A stretch of 64,000 nucleotides of DNA from Cacajao melanocephalus. Lineage: Eukaryota > Chordata > Mammalia > Primates > Pitheciidae. The DNA lies in contig CAUYLG010013852.1 in the NCBI GenBank assembly GCA_963573385.1, positions 48,908 through 112,907 of the forward strand, in the 5' to 3' direction. The notes under the pieces were generated by a model. That model was not told the DNA's origin. It did not search any database and saw nothing but the letters and a program-made list of their open reading frames with translations. Position numbers and translations under genes: made by a program. This document shows, piece after piece, positions 1 through 13,549 of this stretch (position 1 is the first letter of the stretch; every line of letters starts with the position of its first letter).

Positions 1-384
1 GTGTCATCCACTCTTGTAATGGAAGCTGCTAGCACACCCAGTGCCTGCACTGGAGCAAGAACTCCATACACCTATGTTGAGATGGTCTGGATGGCCTGAA
101 GCTCCCACCGAGAGCAGCCTCTGATGTTGACCTGGGTTTGCAGCATTATCTAGTCTGCTCTTTCAATAGACCAAATCTTCATTGTCCTTTTAAATAGTTT
201 TAAAACAACACAACTCAAAATAAAGTCAAACAATGGAGGCTTCCCATATGAAAGAAAACAATATCTTTCTAGAGAAATCCACAGATTATTAGCAGCATGA
301 GCCAGGAGCTCATGTAATCTCCACAAGGACCCTCTGAGATGTTGCTTGCCATGTTGACAGCCAGAAGACAGAGCCTCAGAAGAG

Positions 385-455
385 TTTGAGTAATTGCCCA
401 AGTCTCACTGCTAGTAAATGGCAAAGGTGGGGTACAACCCAGGCCCAAACCAGAA
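385..455 (-). repeat. MIR SINE fragment
   Basis: The stretch reads as the antisense MIR core: a 'ttgcccaag' block, then 'ctagtaaatggcaaaggtgg', then a decayed 'acccagg'. The tRNA-derived head and the 3' tail are missing. Strongly diverged, as expected for this old mammalian family. Confidence 0.6.
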
Positions 456-466
456 GCTTCCCATTT

Positions 467-511
467 ATTACTCTTAATGGCAAAACCGCAACTACTTTTG
501 CACCAACCTAT
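467..511. mobile_element. MADE1 mariner MITE, half copy
   Basis: About 45 bp match the right half of MADE1, an 80-bp palindromic mariner-derived MITE. The terminal block 'cttttgcaccaaccta' is followed by TTA, and the left half is absent. MADE1 copies are palindromic and often give rise to hairpin RNAs; this half copy cannot fold that way. Confidence 0.8.
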
Positions 512-1734
512 TATATGCCTCTGTCTTGGGGCTAATGGCCATGCTCACAAGATATCCTTGCCTGGGGAAGGAAAGCCTCAGTGAACAAACTTCCTCCTCG
601 TCTGGCCCTTAAAAACAATTTTGAGACCATCTCCCTTAATAATTTCATTAAAGAGGGGGAGGAAAGCACATAGCAAACTGAAGAATGGCAGGGTCTCTAA
701 AAGCCAAATTTCTGCCATTCTTGCTTTGGGGTTTGTGAAATCCCTGGTGACCTATAGCACATCCCATGCATTCCAGCAAGTGTGTAATGAAAACAGCCTG
801 GTCTCTCTATGTGGGTCTACAAGAGTCCAGAGCTCTCTCCAAAGTCAAGAGTTATGTTATTTCTCAGCCACTCACAGAAAGTCAAATCAGGCCGCCTCCG
901 GGAAAAGTGAGGGGCCACTATGGAGGGCGCCCTTCCTTTGAGCCAGATTCCCATCCCATGAAACTCCATGTGAGATGCCCTTGGGAATCATTCATTGTTT
1001 GGAATTTAAACATCTCATACTTTTCCTAGATGTGGAGAAAGTATTTTTTAGGTATGCCAAGAATTAGCCAGCAAGGGCATCCATTTAGTTGTATTTGAAA
1101 CAGAAGCTAATGTTGTTAGCGTACCAGCCACGTTTGCTGATAGCATGAGGCAAAGAAGGGTACTTGGGGGAAATTATAAAAATATGTGAGAAGAGAACCT
1201 GCTTTAAGCAGATCTACCTGAGGACAAAAATGCTAAAATGGTCATTAGTATACTGCATTCATCTCTTTGTTAGTAGGCAAGAAACGTCACTTTCTGTCTA
1301 TATTCGTTGTATTGTTGGGACATCTTTGATCTCTCAAATCAGCAAGAATCCCAAAGGGAAGCTAGCAGTGGTTTTGATTATTATCTTTAAAGTCTAAAAT
1401 TCCTTAGGTGAAATTCAGTATGAAACGCATCCGTGCAATGGGGAAGATGAGTGGCTGTGTCAACATCTGGGTCTTATTAAGGAGCAGCTATTTTCACTAG
1501 GCAGTGAACTGAGAAACCAAATTCCTTGATAAAGCTTGAAATTTCCAGGAATTGCTTGTAAAAGGCATTTCTCCTGTCTGGTTATTTTGCATAACACACA
1601 GCACTGTGAGTTTCCGCCCAGCCAGCCCTTGGGGATAAAAGGCATTATCTATTTGTCCAGTTGTCTGTAAAGCTTTAATGCTCTGGTTCACTGTTTAGTT
1701 TTGACCTTTGTAGAACACTATGCAATTTACAACA
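512..1734. other. Unrecognised single-copy-looking DNA
   Basis: No repeat family or gene could be recognised in these 1.2 kb. The short open frames here have no recognisable motif and no splice context I would trust. Confidence 0.4.
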
Positions 1735-1870
1735 CCTTTCCACATACCTCCTGCCTTTTGATCTCCATAGAAGCCCTGAGAAGGGGCAGATGCTGTCCTC
1801 ATTGTGCAGTTGGAGAAACTGAGGCTGAGAGAGATCTTGTGATTTGAGCTAAGCTGGTGAGAGAGATAGT
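1735..1870 (-). repeat. MIR SINE
   Basis: Antisense MIR: the 'ccctgagaaggggcagatgc' stretch corresponds to the usual block before 'gagaaactgaggct', followed by a degraded 'gagctaagctggtgag' in place of the usual 'cacacagctagtaag'. Confidence 0.7.
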
Positions 1871-2104
1871 GCTTACCTTAAGTGAGCAGGTGAATTGTCT
1901 GGAGATCTAAGTAAGATGAAGATTCTGATCCAGTCAGTCTGGGGTAAAGCTCAGATCCTGTATTTCTAACAGGTCCCAAGTGAGGCTAAGGCTACTGGTC
2001 CATGGACCACATTTTAAGTAGCAAAAAGATGAGAGGCAGATTTAGGGCTCAAAATGGAGTCTCAAGTTTCCAGGCTATTATACTAAATCATGTTGCTTAT
2101 GTAG

Positions 2105-2345
2105 AGATTAAGGTGTAAGTTCTACAGAGCCTGAGTCTCTGGTTTTAAAAGCTACCACTGGCACCTGTTAGCCTTACGCAGTTGTCCTCATCTCTCCATG
2201 CATCTTTTTATCATCTGCAAAGAGGGGGTTGGGAGGGGAAATGGTAACCACATTCCACAGTATTGTAATTGAGAATTAAAGGCAGTAATGCATTAAAACA
2301 GAACAGCGTCTGGCACATGGCAGGAGCTTAGTAAATGTTACCTTT
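2105..2345 (+). repeat. MIR SINE, near full length
   Basis: Sense MIR running from the 'gagattaaggtgtaag' head through 'gttgtcctcatctctcc' and 'tcatctgcaaag' to the tail 'ggcacatggcaggagcttag' and 'taaatgtta'. It is followed by a T-run at 2343-2356. Confidence 0.7.
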
Positions 2346-2374
2346 TTTTTTTTTTATTACTTATTAACCAGGTT

Positions 2375-2465
2375 GGAGTCAAGCCCAAATTGCAAAGAGT
2401 CTCTCTCAGAGCCTCAGGTTGCTAATCTGCAAAATGAGAACAATAAAAGTTAATCCCTAGGTTCC
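2375..2465 (+). repeat. Second MIR fragment
   Basis: After the T-run a second MIR-like piece begins: 'gagcctcaggttgctaatct' then 'gcaaaatgagaacaataa'. It stops where the L1 3' end starts. Confidence 0.45.
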
Positions 2466-3189
2466 TCAGAAAACTAAGCAATACCACTTTTGGGTATATA
2501 ATCCAAAAGAAAGGAACTTAGTATGATAAAGAAATATCTACACTCCCACATTTATTTACAGCATTATTCACAATAGCCAAAATATGGAAGCAACCTACCC
2601 ATCCATTATCAATGAATGGATTAAAAAAAAACATGTGGTATGGTCACACAATTGAATTCTATGCAGCCTTTTAAAAGGAGAAAATTCTGTCATTTATGAC
2701 AACACAGATGAACCTGGGGAACATCATGCTAAGTGAAATACACCAGATATAGAAAGAATGAATACTGCATGATGTCCATCACTTACATGTGGAATTTTAA
2801 ATAGTCAAACTCATAGAACTATACAGTAGAATGGTGGTTACCAGGGGATGGGGGAGGAGGGTGAATGGAGAAAAGGGGACATGTTGGTCAAAGGACACAA
2901 CATTTCAGTTAGACAAGAGGAATAGGCTTTCATGATATTTTGCACAGAATGGTGATCATAATAAATAATAATGCACTGTATATTTCAAAATTACTAAAAT
3001 AGATTTTAAGTGTTTTCACCAAAAAAAGATATGTGAGGTCATGAAATTGTTAATTAGCTTGATTTAGTCACTTCATAATGTAAACATATAATAAAACATC
3101 ACATCGTATCCCACAAACATATAATAAACACAATTATAATTGTGAATTAAAAATAAAATTTTTATTTGTGAATTAAAAATAAAATTTAT
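2466..3189 (+). mobile_element. L1 3' end, older L1MA/L1MB-type
   Basis: The last part of ORF2 and the 3' UTR of an old LINE-1 in sense orientation. Marker blocks, in order, are 'cacaatagccaaaatatgga', 'aatgaatggattaaa', 'atgctaagtgaaat', 'ggtggttaccagggg', 'gatatgtgaggtcatg' and 'attagcttgatttagtca'. The 3' tail has a short duplication of 'tgtgaattaaaaataaaatt'. Heavily 5'-truncated and without coding capacity. Confidence 0.85.
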
Positions 3190-3456
3190 AGGCTGGGAAC
3201 AGTGACTAACACCTGTAATCCCAGCACTTTGGGAGGCCAAGGTGGGAAGATCACTCGAGGTCAGGCGTTTGAGATCAGCCTGGCCAACATGGTGAAACCT
3301 CATCTCTACCAAAAATAAAAAAATTAGCTGGGCATGATGGCAGGTGCCTATAATCCCAGCTACTCAGGAGCCTGAGGCAGGAGAATCACTTGAACCTAGG
3401 AGGTGGAGGTTGCACTCCAGCCTAGGCATCAGAGCAAGACTCCATCTCAAAAAATA
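3190..3456 (+). mobile_element. Alu with right-arm deletion
   Basis: Sense Alu beginning 'ggctgggaacagtgac', with both arms present. The right arm goes straight from 'ggaggttgca' to 'ctccagcct', so about 24 bp (the 'gtgagccgagatcgc' part) are missing. The deletion endpoints share GCA, as expected for slippage or microhomology joining. The A-rich tail has become a TA/AAAAT simple repeat. Confidence 0.95.
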
Positions 3457-3481
3457 TATATAAAATAAAATAAAATATATA

Positions 3482-4599
3482 AAAGTCAGCTCCTAGGAGG
3501 TGATGTGAAGAACAAAAAAATATAATGAATATAAAGTTGTTTATAATGATTCATGCCCCATGCATACAAAAATTGTTGCTTTTGTGCCTGCTCAGGCTCT
3601 TGTAGCCCAAAGTATCTAAGATGCCACTCACAGGGCAGGTTTGTGGGGTCACTGAACTTGCCAGTAACTGTACAAAACCTGTTACCCTCTCCCCCACCCA
3701 AAGAGCTGCAGTTCCTTGAAGAGTTCTATGCCTCTTTGCAACTATGGTGTTTAGAATAAATCCTGGGGCAGAGGTGCTCACTCAAAGTGTTTTGGTGATA
3801 GATCCGAAACGGCTGCTCGCTTCCTCAAATCTATGCCTGGGCCCAAAACAGGAAGGGGCTTTGATCTGGGACAGATCTGGGGACAAAAATGGCTTTAAAT
3901 ACTTTTAGAGCTAAAGTTCTTGGTATTCTTTCATAGCAAGGCTATGGAAACTCCCAATCTAATCTCACATCCTCCAGACAAAATATGGAAAGGAGACTTT
4001 TCCATTGTCTTTTATAGATTCACTCTCCCTGTTTTCCTTCATCAGCACTTTGATATTAACTGAAGGGAGGGGAAAGAATCTGCTGACTTTCTGTTTTATC
4101 CAAATGAAGATCTCAAAAAGAAAAAAGAAGGGTAGGAAGAAAGATTGTCAACCAAGTGGAAACACAGTCACCATCAGAATTCTGTAACAAGTAATACGTC
4201 AGCAGATGAGTCTGTAAAGTGAAGAGGCCCTCTACACCAAGATTTGGATGTTTGAGATCTCGCTTCTGATGCATTGCAAATTCTGACACTCCACATATTC
4301 AGGACTTGGCACAAAACAGGAGATTCTGTTATATACAATCCAGTGTTAGTCATTTGCCATATCAGAAAGGTGGAGGCCAATTCATTCATGCATCCATTCA
4401 TTTAACAATTATTAATTGAGCACTGTGCTAGTTGAACAATTCAGATTTGTTGTATGAACTCCAGAAATTAGTCTGTGAGTAATGTAAACTTATAATTAGG
4501 TAATTACAATACACTGTGTAAGTATAATGATAAGAAAGTGCAGACTGCTACAAAGTTTAACCATTTTAATATAGCAATACTAACCTTCACATATTTACT
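3482..4599. other. Mostly unrecognised DNA
   Basis: Apart from one L2-like piece at 4376-4436, no repeat or gene is recognisable. Several short frames overlap on both strands around 3.5-3.8 kb, but none has a recognisable domain. Confidence 0.4.
4376..4436 (-). repeat. L2 3'-end fragment
   Basis: The run 'ttcattcatgcatccattca' followed by 'attaattgagcactgtgcta' matches the antisense of the L2 3' terminus, which in sense reads as 'gcctggcacatagtagg' plus 'tcaataaatattt'. Confidence 0.45.
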
Positions 4600-7254
<2,655 letters not shown>

Positions 7255-7309
7255 AGGATTTTCCCAATAATTCTGGGAAGGGTAGGAAGAGAACAGCCAT
7301 CTTCTTACA

Positions 7310-7960
7310 TAGTGCCAACACCACCACCTCCACATGGTCATCATTACCATCCTTCCTACCTTCCTCAGGGAAAATCACTGCCACCTCTACCTGCTTTCAC
7401 CATGATCACTGCCATTACACCATTACTTCCATCCTATCACGGTCATTGCTACCACTACCACCATCACACTGTCACCATCATCTGTACCTTCTCTAGGACC
7501 ATCCTTACTCAAAACATTAATACCACCATTGGCATCCTCACCATCACCACCACCACCACTGTATTATTACTACCATCTCAACTACAATCTTGTTACTGAC
7601 ATCTTCATTACCATTGTATGGCCACCATCACCATTATCAGCAGCAATGCCATCTTCACTACCATTCTCATGGTAAACCATTGCCACTATCACCACCATCA
7701 TGAACACCACAATCACCAATATAACTGTCTCTGTTATCACTATGACAAGCTGCTAGAATCGTTACTACCACAACCTTCACCACCATCCCACAGTCCCATC
7801 ATCACCACCACCATCACTACCATCCTTATAAGCAAACCATTACCAGCATGGCCAACACCCTCATCATCACCATCATTATTACTTCCATTATAAAATACTT
7901 AGGCTATCACTACCACAACCACCACTATTACTAGTACTACAACAACCATCAACTAGAGCG
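7310..7960. repeat. Degenerate CCA/CAT trinucleotide tract
   Basis: About 650 bp built mainly from CCA, CAT, CAC, TAC and ATC triplets, with strong A/C/T bias and very few G on this strand. Two open frames (7312-7599 and 7618-7893) are just translations of this tract, rich in His, Thr, Pro and Ile, and are not taken as genes. The units are too diverged to give a clean period, so this looks like an old expanded microsatellite. Confidence 0.8.
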
Positions 7961-8009
7961 AGGTGTCCCTCCACTGTGCTTCCAAAGCCCACTGCGTGCA
8001 CTGCTCATA

Positions 8010-8178
8010 CTGCTTTATAAAACCTGTGTACATATTGTCTCTCCCATTGAGTGGTGACCTTCTCAAGAGCAGGGACAAGAGCCTATTTTATTACAGTGCT
8101 CCTACACCTCACACAGCACGTGGCACACAGAAAGCACCAAATCAATATCAGCTAAGTAAAGAAATGAATGAATAAATG
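8010..8178 (+). repeat. L2 3' end
   Basis: Sense L2: 'ctcaagagcagggacaagag', then 'cagcacgtggcacacagaaa', then an AATGAATGAATAAATGAA tail, the typical end of this old LINE. Confidence 0.7.
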
Positions 8179-8199
8179 AAAGCTGCTATAAATAATAAT

Positions 8200-8660
8200 A
8201 ACTAACAATCATGTAAGGCCTTCATGTAAAGCTCACATAATCCTATGAAGTGGGTAGTACTATCTTTATTTATTTATTTATTTTCAGACAGGGTGTCACT
8301 CTGTCACCCAGGCTAGAGTATAGCGGCTCAATCATAGTTCATTGCAACCTGAAACTCCCAGGCTCAAGCAGTCCTCCTGACTCAGCCCCCTAAGTAGCTG
8401 GGACCACAGGTGCACACCATCACACACCCAGCTGATTTTTTAAAATTTTTTTGTAGAGACGGGGGCTCGTTATGTTGCCCAGGCTGGACTCTAACTCCTG
8501 TGCTCAAGCAATCCTCCCACCTTAGCATCCCAAAGTGCTGAGATTACAGACATGAGCCACCCTCCCAGTCTACCCCTATTTTAAGGATGAGGAATTTGAG
8601 GGTCAGTGACTTGCCCAAGGTCACATAAGTAGTAAATGGCTAATCTAGAACATGAGCACA
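8200..8660 (-). repeat. MIR split by an Alu
   Basis: Antisense MIR in two parts, 8200-8262 ('ctcacataatcctatgaagt') and 8573-8660 ('ttaaggatgaggaatttgag' then 'cttgcccaaggtcacataag'). The gap is exactly the Alu at 8265-8572, so the Alu landed in the MIR. Confidence 0.8.
8265..8572 (-). mobile_element. AluJ-type, minus strand
   Basis: Antisense Alu with a TTTA-rich head. It shows the old-subfamily features 'ttgcaacctgaaactcccag', 'caagcagtcctcctgac' and 'gttgcccaggctgga'. Its divergence is higher than that of the other Alus here. Confidence 0.9.
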
Positions 8661-9544
8661 TGTCATCTGGCTCCAGGGCCATTGTCACTAACTGCTATAT
8701 TATAGTTTGCCCCAGCTTTTCCCCATATTTCTAGCTGTGAGGTGGACTCATGGAGGGAAAGCATTCATCTCATGGGAACCTCAAAATTCTTGGAATGTGA
8801 ATTCTAAGAGCCTCCAAGCCAGATTAGCTACCCTGAGTTGGGCTGTGCCTCTGAACATGCCTCCCTTGAAAAATATCCCCGGTTCTCAGGGGACATTTTC
8901 AACTCTGGTTTGAAAGTTGGATAGTTTGTGCTTGTTTCTAATGAGCTTCCTGTCTTAGAAGGGGAAAACAAAGGCTATCTAATAAACACAGCTGATTAGC
9001 AAGCCCTGAAATATCCCAAACTCCTAAGAAAGGAAAGCCAATTGTGTGTGAGGGTGTGCAAACTCACACAGGGCAGTATAATTGAAGGAAGCTCTCAAGG
9101 AGTCGGCGTATTTCAGAAGAATGCATCATCCGCCGCCTTAAAGCTGGGCTCCCTGACCCTGGCGTTGGTTTAGCTGCTGGAAATGCACTGCAGCAGGACG
9201 GCATGTAACCATCAGTGACACATTCAAAACATCCTCTGCACATGCCAGCACTGCTGGGGGTGGGGAGTGTCTACAAGAAACACCTGACTTATTAAGAAAT
9301 CCCTATTCCTTTCAGCCAGAACATGCTACCCAGGCTCCACAATGACTTGGCAGCACCACAGCAGGCTTGCACACTCACCCAGCTTTGCTTTCTGAGCGGG
9401 ACTCCTGAGAAGAACACGTTCCATGGTGCCCTCCTTGCTCGGAGACTCTACTTCAGCTCAGCCACAGTATGTAAGCCACAGCCAGCAGCATCATTCTTAC
9501 TTATTCGCATTTATTGGGTTAACTGGGTATCATGCATGATACTA
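8661..9544. other. Unrecognised single-copy-looking DNA
   Basis: No repeat family or gene recognised. The frame at 9323-9655 has no recognisable domain and its 3' end lies inside the downstream LTR, so it is not called. Confidence 0.4.
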
Positions 9545-10108
9545 TTTCTCTGCATTGACTCAGCTGATATGACAACCCAATCAACCAGGTTGCCTTTGGA
9601 TCCTTATTTTATAGACAAGGTAACCAAGTGTATTAGTCTGTTTTCACACTGCTGATAAAGACATACCTGAAACTGGGAAGAAAAATAGGTTTAATGGACT
9701 TACAGTTCACATGGCTGGGGAGGCCTCACAATCATGGCAGAAGGCAAGGAGGAGCAAGTCACGTTTTACATGGAGCAGGCAAAGAAAGAGAACCAAGCGA
9801 AAGGGGTTTCTCTTCATAAAACCATCAGATTTCATGAGACTTATTCACTACCATGAGAACAGTATGAAAGAAACCACCCCCATGATTCAATTATCTCCCA
9901 CTAGGTCCCTCCACTACATGAGGGAATTATGGGAGCTACAGTTCAAGATGAAATTTGAGTGGAGACACAGCCAAACCATATCACCAAGGATAGAGAACTA
10001 AAGACTCCACCAGGGGGTTATAGGTCATGAGCACTGCAGCCCAAATTTGAATGCAGGCCTTCAGACTCCAGAGACTGTGGTTGCAACCACTGGGCTGCAC
10101 TGCCTCCC
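9545..10108 (-). repeat. MIR split by an MST LTR
   Basis: Antisense MIR: left part up to 9628 ('attttatagacaaggtaacc') and right part 9984-10108 ('tgaatgcaggccttcagac' then 'gtggttgcaaccactgggct'). The LTR at 9629-9983 separates them. Confidence 0.65.
9629..9983 (-). mobile_element. MST/THE1-type solo LTR (MaLR)
   Basis: A 355-bp LTR in antisense, beginning 'tgtattagtctgttttcaca' and ending 'cagccaaaccatatca', with the expected TG...CA termini. It is bounded by the perfect 5-bp target duplication CCAAG (9624-9628 and 9984-9988). This is a solo LTR left by LTR-LTR recombination of a non-autonomous ERVL-MaLR retrotransposon. The open frame 9711-10001 is LTR sequence and not a gene. Confidence 0.95.
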
Positions 10109-10284
10109 CCAAAGACTTAATTAGAAGGTTCTTCAAAGGAGAGCTCTAAGTACATGTGAAAAGGGAACTCTTGCAGGCCTCTGTTGTTCTGAACATGCAC
10201 ATGTTAAATGAGAGTGCAAACTTTCCAAGTAACTTCTATGCATTTCATTTAAGGGTGGTGTGTGTGTGTGTGGCAGTTCCCCTT

Positions 10285-10395
10285 AGTGGGTTGTAAATGC
10301 CCTAAAGGCAGGAACTGTATGTGATATCTTTTGGTCTCCCATACCTAGCCAACTGCCTGGCATATAGCAAGTGGTCTGGCAGTATGTTTTTAAAG
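10285..10395 (+). repeat. L2 3'-end fragment
   Basis: Sense L2: 'cctaaaggcaggaactgtat', then 'gcctggcatatagcaagtgg'. Diverged and short. A short GT run lies just upstream at 10258-10272. Confidence 0.55.
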
Positions 10396-10429
10396 AGGGG
10401 AGTGAGGATGATGATCCTAATGAAATGAC

Positions 10430-10935
10430 ACTGCTCTCTGAGCCTTGTGGTTCTTTTCAGCCTGGCCTCCCACACTCTTCTGCAGGCAGCCTATACTCCA
10501 GCCACACTGATCACCTCCCCCTAGTCCCATAGACACACCCATGGTTTCACGTCTCTGTGACTTTGGCTACGATGTGGCCTCCACCTGGAATACTATTCTC
10601 TCCTCTCTCATGCTTCCTTAAAAGCATCTCAATGCCACTTTCTCAGGAGACCTCTGTGGGTCCCTCCTGCAGCTAGAAATAATCCCTCATTCTGAACTCT
10701 CACAGTTCCTGTTAGTTTCTTCTCATTCTTTCCCTACCTCCTCTCATCTCAGAGTGTTATTGTGATGCTGAGCTGAGATCATGTTCAAGGAAGCTCTCTG
10801 TAAACCAGGAGGCAGTATTCAAACATGAAGGCATATGAGGGCCTCACTAAGGAATGATATGGTCAATGGTGTCCAGTTCTATGTTGCTTAGTACAGTACT
10901 TCACACACTCAAGGAGTATTTGCTGAAAGCCTGTC
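10430..10935 (+). repeat. L2 LINE fragment
   Basis: Sense L2 ORF/3' region: 'tactccagccacactgatca', then 'ccacctggaatactattctc', then 'gccactttctcaggagacct', ending with a degraded 3' terminus ('cacacactcaaggagtattt'). Confidence 0.65.
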
Positions 10936-11224
10936 CAAAGACCCCTTGCCCTCTTCCCTAGAGTCAGGTGCAGCACTTCCAAATCAAGTTGAGGTGACCT
11001 TCACTGGGTCAAAGAAAATCTCCTTAGGAATTAATTGGAAAACCATGGGAAAGGAAAAAACAGAAATATCTACTGAGCACCCCTCCAGAAGGCTTTCATA
11101 TGCCAATTATTCTCAACTCTATCATATCCGACGTCCTCTTTTTGTGACAAATATTTTGCAATTGTCCCTTTACTGTCCTGAAATGAAATTCATCGAGAAT
11201 GTATATGGCAGTGATTAGCTAACT

Positions 11225-11555
11225 GCTCACCAAACCTTGTTCTTCCTCTTCCCAGGATCGCTAAACTGGATTTCCCAGCCTTCTATGTGCTGAGATGTTG
11301 CAGGTGACTGAGTTTTAGCCAATGAATTGGGAGCACCACTTACAGGCCTAGACCTGTGAAAACCTCATTCCAGCAAATCCTAGGACTGCCCTGATCACCT
11401 TGGAAGCCATATTTTAAATAGAGCAGAGTCTGGCTGTGTGGACCCCAGCTCCTGAAAGGCCTATATGTAAGGAAGAAATCAACTTCTGTTGCTTAAGGCA
11501 CTGAAATTTGGCAGCTTATCGTCTGTCTATAGGCACTAGCATTGGCCTAATACAA
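11225..11555 (+). repeat. Ancient LTR-like interspersed repeat
   Basis: The layout 'ggatttcccagccttctatg', 'gactgagttttagccaatga', 'agccatattttaaatagagc' and 'cttctgttgcttaaggcac' with a terminal 'cctaatacaata' follows a common old interspersed family whose 3' end resembles that of MaLR/ERVL LTRs. I cannot assign the subfamily. Confidence 0.45.
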
Positions 11556-11599
11556 TAAAACGTGCTTCTAGGTATCTATGGCTTCCAGTCTTGAATCAA

Positions 11600-11800
11600 C
11601 AGCGTGTTCTAGTGGCAGTAAGGAAAATTTGAGTAGAAAGAAAGCTGGGCCTAGAATCAAGAGTTGGGCTCTAATCTGGCCTCTGCCACTAAAGTAGCTG
11701 ATTGACATGAGTCAAGTTTGTTCACTTCCTCAGGGTTTCAGTTTCTATGACTGTCAAATAAAGGGTGGAAGAAATTATCTTAAAAGTCTACCCAGCTCTG
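11600..11800 (+). repeat. MIR SINE
   Basis: Sense MIR: 'gggctctaatctggcctctg', 'ccactaaagtagctgattga', then 'cctcagggtttcagtttcta'. Confidence 0.7.
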
Positions 11801-12132
11801 CACCACAGGACTCCACTGTCAGCTCCAAGGGGCCAGGGCCATGTCTGCCCCATACCTGAGGTCTTGGTCTCTTTATGGAAGGGGTATGTATGTGGGTGTG
11901 TGCAGATAAGAGATGTAGATACTATACAGGAGAGGCAGAGGGAAGGGGGAGGTATAAAGTGCCAGGAGGATAACAACAATGGTCTCTGACACACACACAC
12001 AAAGAGGATTTGATACCCCATAGACCTGTTGATATCTGGCAATTATAAGAGAGCAAGTTATAAGATCATGAGTTTCATAGATTATAGAATTCTCATGCAA
12101 GAAGTGACATATTAGTGTTAAAAAACACTGGT

Positions 12133-12351
12133 TTCTTTTTTTTTTTTTTTTTTTTTTTGAGACAGGGTCTTACTCTGTTGCCCAAGCTGCAGTGTAGTGA
12201 CATAATCATAGCTCACTGCATAATTTTTTGCAGAGAAGGGGTTTCACTGTGTTTCCCAGGCTGGTCTTGAACTCCCAGGCTCAAGCAATCTTTCCACTTC
12301 AGCCTCCCAAAGTGTTGGGATTACAGTCATTAAGCTACCACGCTCAGCTGG
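12133..12351 (-). mobile_element. Alu, minus strand, internally deleted
   Basis: Antisense Alu with a long T-run at 12137-12159, 'gagacagggtcttactctgt', and an end at 'cacgctcagctgg'. About 70-80 bp between 'gctcactgca' and 'taattttttgcaga' are missing. It is followed by an AAAAC simple repeat. The flank may carry an AAAAAACA duplication. Confidence 0.9.
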
Positions 12352-12932
12352 AAAAAACAAAACAAAACAAAAAAAACCTTCTTGAATAAGAGAATTGCAC
12401 CACAGAAGAGGAGGAACAGGGTTTGGTGAGCAGGTAGCCAGCACCTCCTTCCCTCTGCCTCTCTTTGCATCTCCCAAGTATCCCCCAAACTAGCACACAC
12501 CCACATACACACCACTCCCACTAAATAGACCCCGGACACCAGGGCCATCCAAAAACTTCCATTTTTTCTATCCTTGCACATTCTGCTCCCATGTTCTCCA
12601 GCCCCTCCCAAAAGCCCCCAAGCTTTGTGACTCCTCTACCTCCCCTAAACTATTTCCCTCTCCAAGTACTAAAATGCTAAGTATTTATTTTAGGATGGAA
12701 GAAAATTGCAGCCTGTAATTAGCACATTTTTCAAACATATTGCCTAAACCACTGCTGTGTGGTGGAGCCAAGAAAAAGCAGTAGTAAAATTAACAAGGTT
12801 TATTAAACAGAAGAAGCCATTCAGAGCTGAGCTAATACAACAACCACATGGAAGTTCCTCCTCCCTCCTGGGGTAGCTCTCTCAATCATCTCTTAAAGAG
12901 TAATGACACTCTCCTCTGAAAGCCAAAGACAT

Positions 12933-13058
12933 GCTTCTGGCAAAAGGCACCATTTGAACAAATTACCTTTTGGAGAAGTCATTTGCCAGGGAGATAAGGT
13001 AGGAAAGGGCCTTCCCATAAAAAGAAAACTCATTGAGGAAACACAGAAATATGAAAGC
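12933..13058 (+). repeat. Local duplication, copy 1 (126 bp)
   Basis: This 126-bp segment, starting 'gcttctggcaaaaggcacca' and ending 'atgaaagc', recurs at 13550-13675 in the same orientation and with the same length. I count seven substitutions and no indels (about 94% identity). It is not a repeat family I recognise, and a MIR lies between the two copies. See copy 2. Confidence 0.9.
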
Positions 13059-13094
13059 TGTGTCTCTCCGCATGTCACAAACAGGGATCAGGGA

Positions 13095-13310
13095 AGAGAG
13101 CTGGATTTATAACTCAGCTCTAAGATCTGTGAGCTGTGTGACCTTAAGTTAGTCAAACAACCTCTCTGAGTCTCAGTTTCCCATCTGCAAAATAACAAAA
13201 ACCTGTCTGATATACCTGATATATAACAGGACTACTACGATCACATCCATGCATACAAGATCGAATACACTAATACATGTTAAAGTGTTTTCTAAACTTG
13301 AAGGCCTATA
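13095..13310 (+). repeat. MIR SINE
   Basis: Sense MIR between the two duplicated segments: 'ctgtgtgaccttaagttagt', then 'ctctgagtctcagtttccca', with a decayed tail. Confidence 0.7.
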
Positions 13311-13549
13311 TTCTTTTAGGTTATTATTTGACACTTTTCTCTTTCCATCTTCTTTCTCTCTCCCCAACAACTCTCACACACTCCTCTCTCCAAGCCCTTA
13401 GTGTAGGACTGTGTCAGCTAAGTAGGAGGGGTGTTCCCTAAGTTGAACAAAGATATGTCATATGGGTGAGTCGTCCTAATCTGGGATACATGGAAAGCAA
13501 CAGAAACTCAGGGGAGTGCTAGCAACATCACCTGGGGCAGGTGGGAACA

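Noticed and set aside
467..511. MADE1-derived microRNA hairpin
   Set aside because: Only half of the palindromic element is present, so the hairpin cannot form.
7312..7893. Two His/Thr/Pro-rich frames
   Set aside because: Products of the CCA/CAT triplet tract; no start context, domain or unique sequence.
10946..11218. 90-residue frame in unannotated DNA
   Set aside because: No motif, no splice or promoter context; length expected by chance.
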